Counted from the stretch's first letter, positions 8,827 to 16,489 are shown. The stretch is 28,094 nucleotides of DNA from Oscillospiraceae bacterium (GCA_902803365.1 CADCPU010000165.1:1-28094); one strand, 5' to 3'. The notes: generated from the letters alone by a model not told the origin. Numbers and translations are program-made.

Positions 8827-9473
8827 AAAGGCTTGTCGTTATAACCGGCGGCCCGATCTTTGAAGAAGCTGCAGATCTCATCTCGCCCGACGATATCGTA
8901 TATTGCGCTGACGGCGGTGTTGATTTTGCGCTCGAAAACGGCATCCGCTTCAAAGAAGTCTATGGCGATCTGGATTCCATAACACCCGGTGCCAAGGCTT
9001 ATATCGAATCTTCGGGCATTCCGGTCCATCTGTTTCCTGTAGAGAAGGATATGACTGATACTGAGCTTACGCTCAGGAGCATCGATCCTTCTCTTGAAGT
9101 GTTGGTATTATGTCCGCTTCAGGGCAGGATCGACCATGTATTGGGGAACCTTGATCTTGCAGCGGTCTTAAGAGAAGAGGGCAGGAAGCTTATGCTCTCA
9201 GACGGAAAGACTGACGTTATCCCGCTCTCGGGATCCGATTATATAAAGATCAATGATATTGATACTTCTACAGTTAAAGCCGTATCGCTCATTCCTGTAT
9301 CAGATACCGTTACGGGAGTTACTACCGACGGGCTCTATTATGAGCTTAATGACGGTACGCTCAAGATCGGCAGCACGTTTTCCAACAGTAATGAACTTAA
9401 GAAGGGCGCCGACTCCTTTTCCGTTGAGATAAAGTCCGGCAGGTTGCTTGTTATCATTACCGATAAGGTGTGA
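8808..9473 (+). CDS. thiN: Thiamine pyrophosphokinase
   Basis: The enzyme transfers pyrophosphate from ATP to thiamine, giving the cofactor thiamine diphosphate. The family motifs ADGGVDFAL, GDLDSI, EKDMTDTEL and GRIDHVLGN are all present in the N-terminal catalytic half, and the C-terminal half is the beta-rich thiamine-binding part. The protein is 221 residues, normal for the ThiN type. The start inside rpe is supported by the close fit of the N-terminus and a GAGGA about 9 bases upstream. It is the last gene of the def run; the next 136 bases hold inverted repeats rather than a coding region. Confidence 0.93.
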   Translation: MQSEGLKRLVVITGGPIFEEAADLISPDDIVYCADGGVDFALENGIRFKEVYGDLDSITPGAKAYIESSGIPVHLFPVEKDMTDTELTLRSIDPSLEVLVLCPLQGRIDHVLGNLDLAAVLREEGRKLMLSDGKTDVIPLSGSDYIKINDIDTSTVKAVSLIPVSDTVTGVTTDGLYYELNDGTLKIGSTFSNSNELKKGADSFSVEIKSGRLLVIITDKV

Positions 9474-9523
9474 GGAGCTTGTCGACTACTGTCCCATGTA
9501 AGATATGTCCCGTTTTTTGCATT

Positions 9524-9560
9524 CTGTGTCAAAAGCAAGACACAGGGGCTTGCTTTGTGT
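9524..9560 (+). repeat. Overlapping, mutually exclusive inverted repeats in the LytTR gene leader
   Basis: CTGTGTC (9524-9530) can pair with GACACAG (9539-9545). AAAGCAAG (9532-9539) can pair with CTTGCTTT (9549-9556), and ACACA (9540-9544) with TGTGT (9556-9560). The first and second stems share base 9539 and interleave, so both cannot form fully at once. No U-run follows, so this is not a simple terminator. Upstream are two near copies of TGTAAGATATGT (9497-9508 and 9558-9569, one difference) and two TGTCCC copies (9490-9495, 9506-9511). They could be operator or attenuator parts for the downstream gene, but no function is proven. Confidence 0.4.
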
Positions 9561-9609
9561 AAGATGTGTACATGAAGAGCTTTTCAGAAAAGAAATGAGA
9601 GGTACTGCA

Positions 9610-10050
9610 ATGAATATTAAGATGACATTAGATCCGAATGATCCGATGAGAAAACAATTGGAATCACTGGGAATCATGGATGATCCTTCGTCTGAATATC
9701 AGATCAGCAGGATATGTAAGGGAGTAAATTACATACAGGCAAAAAAAGGTGATCAGCAGTTCTATGTCGATGTAAAAGAGATAGTATTCATTGAAAGCCT
9801 TGCACATGACATTCTCATACATACCAAAGGCGAGGTCTTTAATTCTCGCGAGAGCCTTAGGTATTACGAGACTGTACTGGACACTGAGTTGTTCCTGAGG
9901 ATAAGCAATTCCTGCATCATCAACAGGAAACAGATCAGAAGGATAGAATCATCGATCCTTCAGAAGTTCGTCCTTCACTTAAGCGACGGGTCGAAGGTAG
10001 ATGTAACGAGATCATATTATTACGCATTTAAGGATGCGATCGGAATTTAA
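9610..10050 (+). CDS. LytTR-domain transcriptional regulator without receiver domain
   Basis: The 146-residue protein has a short N-terminal region (1-45) and then a LytTR DNA-binding domain covering the rest. Recognisable LytTR features are the strand with YVDVKEIVFIES, the segment FNSRESLRYYE, FLRISNSCIINRKQI (the classic R-x-S-[NH]-S-x-I-N pattern) and a C-terminal RSYY. It lacks a response-regulator receiver domain, so it is not a normal two-component regulator. The ATG at 9610 is preferred because GAGAGG lies about 7 bases upstream; longer in-frame starts at 9505 and 9595 would add a Cys/Arg-rich stretch that fits no domain. The next gene, 10 bases on, is a small membrane protein, as in LytTR regulator/membrane-inhibitor pairs. 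Confidence 0.88.
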   Translation: MNIKMTLDPNDPMRKQLESLGIMDDPSSEYQISRICKGVNYIQAKKGDQQFYVDVKEIVFIESLAHDILIHTKGEVFNSRESLRYYETVLDTELFLRISNSCIINRKQIRRIESSILQKFVLHLSDGSKVDVTRSYYYAFKDAIGI

Positions 10051-10060
10051 GGAGGTTCAT

Positions 10061-10663
10061 ATGGCTGCGTCTTTTCCTATCTTGGTTTTACTTTTTATAC
10101 CGATTTGTATCGCTTTGATACTTGCGATCTACTTTATCTATAGATCACTCTATAACAAGCACGTTAACAAGGCACTCGCAGAGGGTGCTAAGATCACAAA
10201 ATGGCTCCCGCCGTTCGCTGTCGTTCTTATAACGGTTGCGATCCTGGTAATCGGCGGCATTACGGGTATCGTACTTCTTACTCGTATGTATATCGCGGAC
10301 TATAAGACGGTCGGAAGCGGAGGAATCACATATACCATTAACGGTGACGGCGTATTCGAGGTTTCAAGCGTAGATCCGATGATAGTCGAGAACAAGACAA
10401 ATGATCTTATCGAGGTTATGGTCTATAAGACGGATTCTCAGATCTTTGCGGATATGAAGATCCTCGAGCCCGAAAAGATAGAGAAGTTTATCATACACAC
10501 GGGTGCTGATGATGAGGAAGTATTCTACAAGAATCCTGATGATGAGTATATGGAGCATATGCCGCTCTTCTTTAACGGCGATTCACGTTCATCCAAGATC
10601 GTTATCGATGTGATCATGGAAGGTGATCACAGTGTAGGTGGAAGTCTGGTCATCAACGAATAA
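10061..10663 (+). CDS. Two-helix membrane protein paired with the LytTR regulator
   Basis: I do not recognise a named family. The 200-residue protein has a hydrophobic helix at about residues 5-30, a basic loop, a second helix at about 48-75, and then a beta-rich soluble region of about 125 residues with acidic stretches that probably faces outside. The start at 10061 is set by a strong TAAGGAGG (10048-10055), which overlaps the stop of the LytTR gene; an in-frame ATG at 10034 lies inside that gene. The tight coupling suggests the two act together. In known LytTR regulatory systems (HdrRM, BrsRM of streptococci) the second protein is a membrane inhibitor of the regulator; this protein would be a different type of partner. 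That role is inferred from position only. Confidence 0.75.
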   Translation: MAASFPILVLLFIPICIALILAIYFIYRSLYNKHVNKALAEGAKITKWLPPFAVVLITVAILVIGGITGIVLLTRMYIADYKTVGSGGITYTINGDGVFEVSSVDPMIVENKTNDLIEVMVYKTDSQIFADMKILEPEKIEKFIIHTGADDEEVFYKNPDDEYMEHMPLFFNGDSRSSKIVIDVIMEGDHSVGGSLVINE

Positions 10664-10669
10664 AATGGT

Positions 10670-10678
10670 TGCTATACA
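10670..10678 (+). promoter_or_regulatory. Possible extended -10 promoter upstream of recD2
   Basis: TGCTATACA resembles an extended -10 element. It lies 26 bases upstream of the recD2 ATG, which has no clear Shine-Dalgarno sequence. No convincing -35 hexamer is seen. A short CAAAC/GTTTG hairpin (10677-10690) followed by a T-rich run overlaps it, so the site could instead be a weak terminator of the preceding gene pair. Confidence 0.28.
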
Positions 10679-10703
10679 AACAAAAGTTTGCTAGTCTTTT
10701 TGT

Positions 10704-13040
10704 ATGAATGATAAGACTGATGACAAGTATTATATCCCGAATGATAATGACGTCGGAACGGTTGTTTCCGACGTTCTTGTCTGTGCTTCCAAGGTAGTGT
10801 TTGAGAAGAACGGATTCGTGATCTTTTATTGCGGGAATTTTTCCGTTAAGGGCAACTTTAGGGGAAGTGTCGTTCCGGGACTAAACTATAAGGTATCGGG
10901 TACGGTGGGACTTTACGGCCGCGTGCTCCAGATAACCGCGAGTTCGATAGAACATGTGAAAGACGATGATTCAAAGGATATGATCATCGCGTCTTTCTTA
11001 AGCTCTCATTTTGACGGAATAGGTGAGAAGACGGGTCTTGCGATAGCGAAGCGCTTCGGTATGGATTTTCTTGAGGAACTCCTCAAGAGACCTCAGTCGA
11101 CTGCCAAGGCAATAAATGGTTTGTCGGAGCGAAGAGCGCTTCAGGCTTCAGAGAAGATCGGTGAGAACAGAGATCTATTTGAAGTGCTTCTTAAGCTCCG
11201 TGTCTTGGGATTGTCTGATGATAAGGCCTCGAAGGCGTTTGATATGTTCGGTATCACAGCTGCGGAAGAGATCAGGCAGAACCCTTATAAGCTCTTGAGG
11301 ATCGAAGGCGTAGGATTTGAGACCTGCGAATATCTGGCAGAAGGGCTTGATATCGATCTTTTTGATCCGATGAGGATATTGGGAGCGACTTTGTATGTCC
11401 TTAATGAGATCCACTATACTTCGGGTAATACATATATCAGACCGCAGGAGCTTGAGAAGGCTGTAAGATCGCTTGTTTTCGCGCCCGACAGGAATGTATG
11501 CGGACAGTGCGATAAGGCGGTTACTTGTGACAGGAATATATCACTTTGTCAGAAATTCCCTGAAGCTTACATAAGGGCGCTCACGCTTGGCGTAAAACTG
11601 AGCGATATCGTCATATATAAGTTTGAGGGCGGTAAGTGCAAGGGATGTGCGGTAAATGAAGCAGAATCAAGGATCGCACTTAAGAGGATATTTAAGACGG
11701 AAGCATCTCTCAAATCGGAGATCGAAGCTTTTGTTGCGGCAAAAAAGCCGTGTGAAGAAGAGGATAAGGCACGCGATATCATCAGCGGTTATGCCAAGAC
11801 CAGGAAGATAGAACTTGACGAGAGGCAGGAAGCGGCGCTCATCATGGCGATGCATGAGCCTTTCTCGATCATAACGGGAGGCCCCGGAACAGGTAAGACG
11901 ACGATCACGGGAATCCTTGCCGAACATTTTAAGCAGAACAGGATCTCGAGTGTTTTCTGTGCTCCAACGGGACGCGCGGCCAAGAGACTGTCGGAGGCAG
12001 TCGGGATCGAAGCCAATACCATTCACAGACTTCTTGAGGTCAGGCCCAATGGAAGTGAAGAAGGATTCGCGTTCGGACGCAATTATGAGAATCCGCTGGA
12101 GGCGAGAGTCATCGTAATAGATGAGGCATCCATGGTAGATAACGGATTGTTCCTGGCGCTCCTTCGTGCCGTAAAAAAAGACAGTTCAATAATTGTCATA
12201 GGCGACCCGAATCAGTTGCCTTCGGTAGGCCCGGGTAATCTTCTTGCTGATCTTTTGAGCTGCAGGTCTATCCCGAGAGTCGAGCTTAAGTATGTATTCA
12301 GACAGGCTGACGAGAGCTCGATCGCGGCAAATGCATACAGGATCTTGGCAGGAGAGGCTCTTATCGGAAACAATACCGACTTCGAGATCCTTAAGATGAG
12401 GAATGAAGAGGAGGCGCTCAATAAGCTTTTCGAGCTCTATGAGCAGAACAAGGATGAGGATATGGCTATCCTCGCGCCTACGAAGCAGAATGTTATGGGT
12501 ACGACTTCTCTTAACAGGGAGATACAGTCGATAGCGATGAAGCCGGGTGCAGAATCCCTGGCTGTTAACACGTCTGCATTCTACAGAGAATATGACAGGG
12601 TAATGCAGATCAAGAATGACTACAACATCGAGTACTTTGATGCGTTCAAAAACGAGACGGGTACGGGCGTCTATAACGGTGAGATCGGTGTCATATCTCA
12701 GATCAATGAACTCGAAAAGAGTATTGATGTCATTTTCGATGATGGTAAGAAGGTCAGCTACTCAGGTAAGACGCTGGAGGATATTGACCTTGCTTATGCG
12801 ATGACAGTACATAAGGCACAGGGCTGCGAATTTGACACGATCATCCTGGCGCTTGGCAGGATGTCTCCGAAGCTCATAAGCCGCAAGATCTTATATACGG
12901 CAGTGACTCGAGGCAAGCGTAAGGTCATAATCGTGGATTGCGCTGATGTCTTAAACAGAATGCTCAGGACGCAGGATACGAATGTCAGGGCTACTTCTCT
13001 TGGGGATTTCCTGGCGATAGTGGACAGCAAATACCTGTAA
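10704..13040 (+). CDS. recD2: RecD2-type ATP-dependent DNA helicase with a six-cysteine insertion
   Basis: RecD2 is a 5'-3' superfamily 1 helicase acting on DNA ends and repair intermediates without RecBC. The N-terminal region has an OB-like part and helix-hairpin-helix repeats (FDGIGEKTG, LLRIEGVGFETC). The helicase core has Walker A GGPGTGKTT (Lys398), Walker B VIDEAS (Asp473-Glu474), IGDPNQLPSVG and the C-terminal MTVHKAQG motif. At 778 residues it is close to the family norm. Residues 266-315 hold Cys266, 269, 275, 282, 312 and 315 in the spacing C-x2-C-x5-C-x6-C-x29-C-x2-C, which suggests a metal or iron-sulfur site I do not expect in RecD2. The ATG at 10704 has no evident ribosome binding site. 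Confidence 0.93.
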   Translation: MNDKTDDKYYIPNDNDVGTVVSDVLVCASKVVFEKNGFVIFYCGNFSVKGNFRGSVVPGLNYKVSGTVGLYGRVLQITASSIEHVKDDDSKDMIIASFLSSHFDGIGEKTGLAIAKRFGMDFLEELLKRPQSTAKAINGLSERRALQASEKIGENRDLFEVLLKLRVLGLSDDKASKAFDMFGITAAEEIRQNPYKLLRIEGVGFETCEYLAEGLDIDLFDPMRILGATLYVLNEIHYTSGNTYIRPQELEKAVRSLVFAPDRNVCGQCDKAVTCDRNISLCQKFPEAYIRALTLGVKLSDIVIYKFEGGKCKGCAVNEAESRIALKRIFKTEASLKSEIEAFVAAKKPCEEEDKARDIISGYAKTRKIELDERQEAALIMAMHEPFSIITGGPGTGKTTITGILAEHFKQNRISSVFCAPTGRAAKRLSEAVGIEANTIHRLLEVRPNGSEEGFAFGRNYENPLEARVIVIDEASMVDNGLFLALLRAVKKDSSIIVIGDPNQLPSVGPGNLLADLLSCRSIPRVELKYVFRQADESSIAANAYRILAGEALIGNNTDFEILKMRNEEEALNKLFELYEQNKDEDMAILAPTKQNVMGTTSLNREIQSIAMKPGAESLAVNTSAFYREYDRVMQIKNDYNIEYFDAFKNETGTGVYNGEIGVISQINELEKSIDVIFDDGKKVSYSGKTLEDIDLAYAMTVHKAQGCEFDTIILALGRMSPKLISRKILYTAVTRGKRKVIIVDCADVLNRMLRTQDTNVRATSLGDFLAIVDSKYL

Positions 13041-13054
13041 CGCGGAGGTTTCCT

Positions 13055-13765
13055 ATGCTCTTAAAGGGTGCTCTTAATACGTTATTTCCAAAGAATTGCG
13101 ATATATGCGGCCGCGTATCCGATACGACGATCGCAGGAGCATACTTGTGCAAGAAGTGCATGAGCAAGGTAGTACCGGAGGAGAGCAGCAGGAGATGGCA
13201 GTTCTGCAGATCGGAACCGGATGGAAGCGATCATTCTAAGGAATTGCGTCTTTATGTGCCGTTCCGTTATGACGGGAGCGTAAGTCAGATGGTACATGCC
13301 CTCAAATTCGGCAATAAAGATGCGATAGGCGACTTGATGGGAAGGCTTCTCGGTCATTGTCTCATCAAGGACGGAGTCGATATTGACTGTATAGTTCCGG
13401 TGCCGCTCTCTGAACAAAGGCTTCGAGAGAGAGGATATAATCAGGCTCAGATCATAGCTGAGAGCTTGGGGCGTGTGCTCGATAAGCCAGTACTGCCGGA
13501 TGTTCTGTATAGGACGCGCAATACGGGAAGGCAGGCTATGTGCAGTGACAATATGATGCGTGCAGTCAATGTCCACGGTGCTTTCGCGAGGGATGAGAGT
13601 TATGAACTGAGCGGGTCGAAGATCCTGCTCTTAGATGATGTCGTAACGACTGGTAATACGCTCTGCGAAGCGGCTGAGACCTTGAGCGGAGGCGAATTTG
13701 ACGGGAAGATCTTATGCTGTGCTTTTGCAGGTAATCGCGCAGTAAAGAATGTCGAGACGTATTGA
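13055..13765 (+). CDS. comFC: ComFC-type amidophosphoribosyltransferase family protein
   Basis: The 236-residue protein has the ComF layout: an N-terminal zinc-ribbon-like part (CDICG, then LCKKC near residues 15-35), and a type I phosphoribosyltransferase fold with PVPLSEQRLRERGYNQA and the PRPP-binding loop LLLDDVVTTGNT. ComFC proteins support natural DNA uptake in competent bacteria, but the reaction is unsettled and the gene is common in species not known to be competent. It begins 14 bases after recD2 behind GCGGAGG, so the two genes likely form an operon around single-stranded DNA handling. No comFA is seen in the window. Confidence 0.92.
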   Translation: MLLKGALNTLFPKNCDICGRVSDTTIAGAYLCKKCMSKVVPEESSRRWQFCRSEPDGSDHSKELRLYVPFRYDGSVSQMVHALKFGNKDAIGDLMGRLLGHCLIKDGVDIDCIVPVPLSEQRLRERGYNQAQIIAESLGRVLDKPVLPDVLYRTRNTGRQAMCSDNMMRAVNVHGAFARDESYELSGSKILLLDDVVTTGNTLCEAAETLSGGEFDGKILCCAFAGNRAVKNVETY

Positions 13766-13809
13766 TATAAGTATAGTAAGATAGATAAAAAGAAATGAGG
13801 ACGGAATCC

Positions 13810-14520
13810 ATGATCCCGATACAGAGGATAATCGATAAACTTGATTCATATCTGGCATCTGATGATAAGAAATCTGCAGAATCTCTTTTGGAACATTGGG
13901 TCGAAGAAGCGGAAAAAGAAGGCGATATGAGGGGCCTTTTGTCCGTCCTTAATGAGCAGATCGGTTTTTACAGGCGTAATCGTGACGTTGAGAAAGGTCA
14001 GGCTGCTATCGATCGTGCGATCAAGATCATGGAGCGGCGTGAAGAAGAGAAATCCTTTGCGACCATATATGTAAATATAGCGACGACGCTCAGGTCTTAT
14101 GATGAAGATGCCATGAAGTATTATGATCGCGCTGAAGAACTCTTCAATAAGTATGATCTGCATGAGACATATGAATATGCGGCTTTCTTAAATAACAGAG
14201 CTACTGCGCTTACTGATCTGGGAAAGAACGATGAGGCGATGGCTGATCTTAATGAAGCGATGAAGATCCTTGATCATACGGGAGGTCATCTGACCGAGAT
14301 CGCGCTCACTCTTGCCAATATGGCACAGGCAGATCGTGACCGGGATATGATCGGTTATTATCTCGACAGAGCCTGGGATACGATAAATCATGTAAAGGAG
14401 CGCGACGGTGCATATGCTTTTGCTCTTACCAAGCTTGCTCCGACATTCAGGCAATACGGCAGGCGTATCGAAGCCGATGCCATGATGGAGGTTGTTGATG
14501 AGATATACGGGAGGGATTGA
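13810..14520 (+). CDS. Tetratricopeptide-repeat protein
   Basis: This is a soluble, fully helical protein of 236 residues with several degenerate TPR units. Examples are the stretches around YVNIATTLRSYDEDAMKYYDRAEEL and FLNNRATALTDLGKNDEAMADLNEAMKIL, given here only in outline by their A-x-x-L and Y-x-x-A spacing. Confidence 0.8.
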   Translation: MIPIQRIIDKLDSYLASDDKKSAESLLEHWVEEAEKEGDMRGLLSVLNEQIGFYRRNRDVEKGQAAIDRAIKIMERREEEKSFATIYVNIATTLRSYDEDAMKYYDRAEELFNKYDLHETYEYAAFLNNRATALTDLGKNDEAMADLNEAMKILDHTGGHLTEIALTLANMAQADRDRDMIGYYLDRAWDTINHVKERDGAYAFALTKLAPTFRQYGRRIEADAMMEVVDEIYGRD

Positions 14521-15415
14521 ACTCGCGAAGCAGTATTATGAGGAATTCGGAAGACCGATGCTTGAGGAACAGTTCGGAGGATATATCCCTCAGATGGCCA
14601 TAGGCCTTGCAGGGCACGGATCCGAGTGCTACGGCTATGATGACGAGATATCGGTCGATCATGATGTTGAGCCGGGATTCTGTATCTGGATAAATGACGA
14701 AGCCGATAAGCAATTCGGCTTTAAGCTGATGCGTGCATATATGAAGCTTCCGAAGGAATATCATGGCCTTAAGCTCAAGGAGAGCAGCGTATACGGAACA
14801 AGGGGCAGAGGCGTTCATACCATTTGGGATTTCTATTCGGAGTATATCGGGATGAGAAGATTGCCGCAAACTCCTGCAGAATGGCTTAATATCCCGTCTT
14901 TCAGATTGGCTGAGGCGACAAACGGAGTCGTGTTTTCGGATCCTTCAGGCGAATTTACTTCCATAAGGCACAGCCTGATAAACGATATGCCTGATGATGT
15001 ATGGAGCAAAAGGCTGTCAATGTGCCTTTTTGAGATGGCTCAGAAAGGGCAGTATAATTTTGAACGTTGCTTAAAGCACGGGGAGAAGGGCGCGGCGGTA
15101 TTGTGCTTTAATGAGTATGCAAAAAATCTGATCGAGGCTGTATTTATCCTGAATAAGGTTCATATGCCGTACTATAAATGGTCGATCAGGGCCATGAAGG
15201 GACTGGAATCGTTCTCATCTATGGCCCCGGAACTCGAAAATGCTCTCGCAGATCCGCTTAATTCACAATTTTTTATAGAAAGATCATCCGCGGAAATAAA
15301 AGCCCATATCGTCGCAAAGTACGGTCTCAAGGACATCGGCGACTATTTGGAAGGCTATTCTTATGCCTTGAATGACACGATCAAAGATCATTTTGTTCGC
15401 AATTTCTTAACATAA
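14498..15415 (+). CDS. DUF4037-family nucleotidyltransferase-like protein
   Basis: The 305-residue protein carries GHGSECYGYDDEISVDHD near residue 40. This Gly-Ser plus spaced Asp pattern is typical of the DUF4037 family and resembles the active site of minimal nucleotidyltransferases. The rest is mostly helical. No substrate is established for the family, so a function is not assigned. The ATG at 14498 is chosen over an in-frame TTG at 14492 because GGAGG (14487-14491) sits 6 bases upstream of it. It starts inside the end of the TPR gene, so the TPR protein and this protein are probably made together and may work as partners. A promoter for the next gene set follows its stop. Confidence 0.82.
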   Translation: MRYTGGIELAKQYYEEFGRPMLEEQFGGYIPQMAIGLAGHGSECYGYDDEISVDHDVEPGFCIWINDEADKQFGFKLMRAYMKLPKEYHGLKLKESSVYGTRGRGVHTIWDFYSEYIGMRRLPQTPAEWLNIPSFRLAEATNGVVFSDPSGEFTSIRHSLINDMPDDVWSKRLSMCLFEMAQKGQYNFERCLKHGEKGAAVLCFNEYAKNLIEAVFILNKVHMPYYKWSIRAMKGLESFSSMAPELENALADPLNSQFFIERSSAEIKAHIVAKYGLKDIGDYLEGYSYALNDTIKDHFVRNFLT

Positions 15416-15420
15416 TGTTC

Positions 15421-15442
15421 GAAAACTGTTTGAAAACTGTTT
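15421..15442 (+). repeat. Tandem direct repeat GAAAACTGTTT x2 overlapping the -35 region
   Basis: Two perfect 11-bp copies lie head to tail at 15421-15431 and 15432-15442. The second overlaps the -35 box of the promoter for the first A-B-C-D set. An 11-bp period puts both on the same face of the DNA helix, as expected for an activator or repressor site. The other promoter at 18208 keeps only one related copy. Confidence 0.6.
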
Positions 15443-15458
15443 AAAAGTGTTGTACAGT
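15430..15458 (+). promoter_or_regulatory. Promoter of gene set 1 (A1-B1-C1-D1)
   Basis: TTGAAA (15430-15435) and TACAGT (15453-15458) are separated by exactly 17 bp, giving a sigma-A-type promoter. Transcription would start near 15465, leaving a leader of about 85 nt. The same arrangement, with closely similar spacer bases, precedes the second gene set at 18208-18236, which supports both assignments. Confidence 0.7.
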
Positions 15459-15476
15459 ATTAACAGATATCAAAAC

Positions 15477-15512
15477 TTATTGCGCGATAGACGTATTACT
15501 GTCGCACAATAA
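15477..15512 (+). promoter_or_regulatory. Leader hairpin of gene set 1
   Basis: The 14-base arms TTATTGCGCGATAG (15477-15490) and CTGTCGCACAATAA (15499-15512) pair except for one C-A mismatch and one U-G wobble, around an 8-nt loop. It lies within the predicted leader, about 25 bases before the GGAGGGG ribosome binding site of A1. No U-run follows, so it is not a terminator. It could be an mRNA-stabilising or regulatory hairpin, or a DNA operator. No equally good hairpin was found in the leader of set 2. Confidence 0.55.
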
Positions 15513-15549
15513 TCAGATCTTGGGGCTACGAACATCGGAGGGGTAAAAC

Positions 15550-15864
15550 ATGGAAACCGATGAAATGATCTATACGTACAGTGAACAGATAGACAGGGTA
15601 AACGATCTTAGTAAATCCGTCCGCGACAGCAAGGATGCTTTTACGAGGGACAGGGATTTTATCAAGGGTAATGTAAGTAAGTTATCCGGCATATTTCATT
15701 GCAGTTCACCTATAGTAGATACTTTTATCAATAATTTTGATTGCGATCGTTGTATGGCAGATACATTATGTGATGCCAAATATATAACTGCGCTTATCAG
15801 CTGTGATAATAAGGTAAATACCTTGAACGATGCTATAAGCAGAGCTCATGCAGTAGCCAATTAA
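15550..15864 (+). CDS. Small helical protein A1 of gene set 1
   Basis: I do not recognise a named family. The 104-residue protein is predicted mainly helical with heptad-like stretches at both ends (SEQIDRVNDLSKSV and NKVNTLNDAISRAH). It has no signal peptide, membrane segment or W-x-G motif. It is unusually cysteine-rich in the middle (five Cys between residues about 51 and 85), which its counterpart A2 is not. Start: ATG behind a strong GGAGGGG. It is the first of four genes A-B-C-D. Position and size resemble the small helical partners that accompany LXG proteins of type VII secretion, which is the working inference. Similarity to A2 is weaker than for the B and C pairs. Confidence 0.72.
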   Translation: METDEMIYTYSEQIDRVNDLSKSVRDSKDAFTRDRDFIKGNVSKLSGIFHCSSPIVDTFINNFDCDRCMADTLCDAKYITALISCDNKVNTLNDAISRAHAVAN

Positions 15865-15882
15865 GGTGAAGGGGTGTGAGCA

Positions 15883-16185
15883 GTGAGTATAACCAAAATA
15901 TCTGAAGCTGATTTCAGAAATTACAATGAATTTAATTCTCCAACCAATAATATCGGAGAACAGACGACGGATGCCGTGGATAAGTATGTGTCAAGGCTCA
16001 GGGAATGCTATCAGTTTGCTTTGGGTGAAAAAGACAACAGGAGAGCTTCGCTTGAATCTTTGTGCAATGCCGTCAGTGATCTTGGAAGAATGATAGATGT
16101 CGTAAATGCCGATATCGCTTCTTTGTATGCCGAGATAAACGATCTTATGGCTCAGGAAGACCGGATGGCGGCAAGGGTAAAGTAA
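15883..16185 (+). CDS. Small helical protein B1 of gene set 1
   Basis: The family is not recognised. The 100-residue protein has a polar N-terminal third and a C-terminal helical region with SLESLCNAVSDLG, VNADIASLYAEINDL and EDRMAARVK. The same pattern occurs in B2 (SIEALYSAVNDIS, VNSDIDSLFKKIDNI, EDNMASKM), so the two are clear paralogues. No signal peptide or membrane helix is present. The GTG start at 15883 is set by GAAGGGGTG about 7 bases upstream. It may form a helical bundle with the N-terminal region of D1 and with A1/C1. Confidence 0.75.
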   Translation: MSITKISEADFRNYNEFNSPTNNIGEQTTDAVDKYVSRLRECYQFALGEKDNRRASLESLCNAVSDLGRMIDVVNADIASLYAEINDLMAQEDRMAARVK

Positions 16186-16196
16186 GGGGATAGAAA

Positions 16197-16463
16197 ATGA
16201 CACATGACGTAAAATTGGAAAGAATGGGTTCTATATGTACGAACTTTTCCAAGGAGAGCAGCTTATACAGCAATTCCAAGAAGCCGAAGCTCATAAAGGA
16301 TTCGTCAGGTCCTGCGATAAGTGAGATCAATAATTGTCTCGAATCATACGGTTATATGATCGATGCCCTTAAAGGACTTTATATTGCTACGGATAATTAT
16401 CTGACAACTACATATAATAATCTTCTTGAAGTGGAAGAAGAGAACAGTAAGATCGGATCATGA
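16197..16463 (+). CDS. Small helical protein C1 of gene set 1
   Basis: The family is not recognised. This 88-residue helical protein shares with C2 a distinctive pattern: SSGPA, then N-x-CL, YG, ID, KGLY and YL spaced over about 45 residues, ending in an acidic tail (VEEENSK against VENELSG). Size, helix content and the SGPA-to-KGLY hairpin-like layout recall WXG100-type proteins, but no W-x-G is present. No signal peptide is seen. It starts 11 bases after B1, behind AAGGGGA, and lies directly before the large D1 gene. Confidence 0.75.
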   Translation: MTHDVKLERMGSICTNFSKESSLYSNSKKPKLIKDSSGPAISEINNCLESYGYMIDALKGLYIATDNYLTTTYNNLLEVEEENSKIGS

Positions 16464-16489
16464 TCTGAGAATTAACGGGGAACAGTGTA

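Noticed and set aside
10677..10697. CAAAC/GTTTG hairpin before recD2 as a terminator
   Set aside because: Five A-T-rich pairs and an interrupted T run; it overlaps a possible -10 box, so neither reading is firm.
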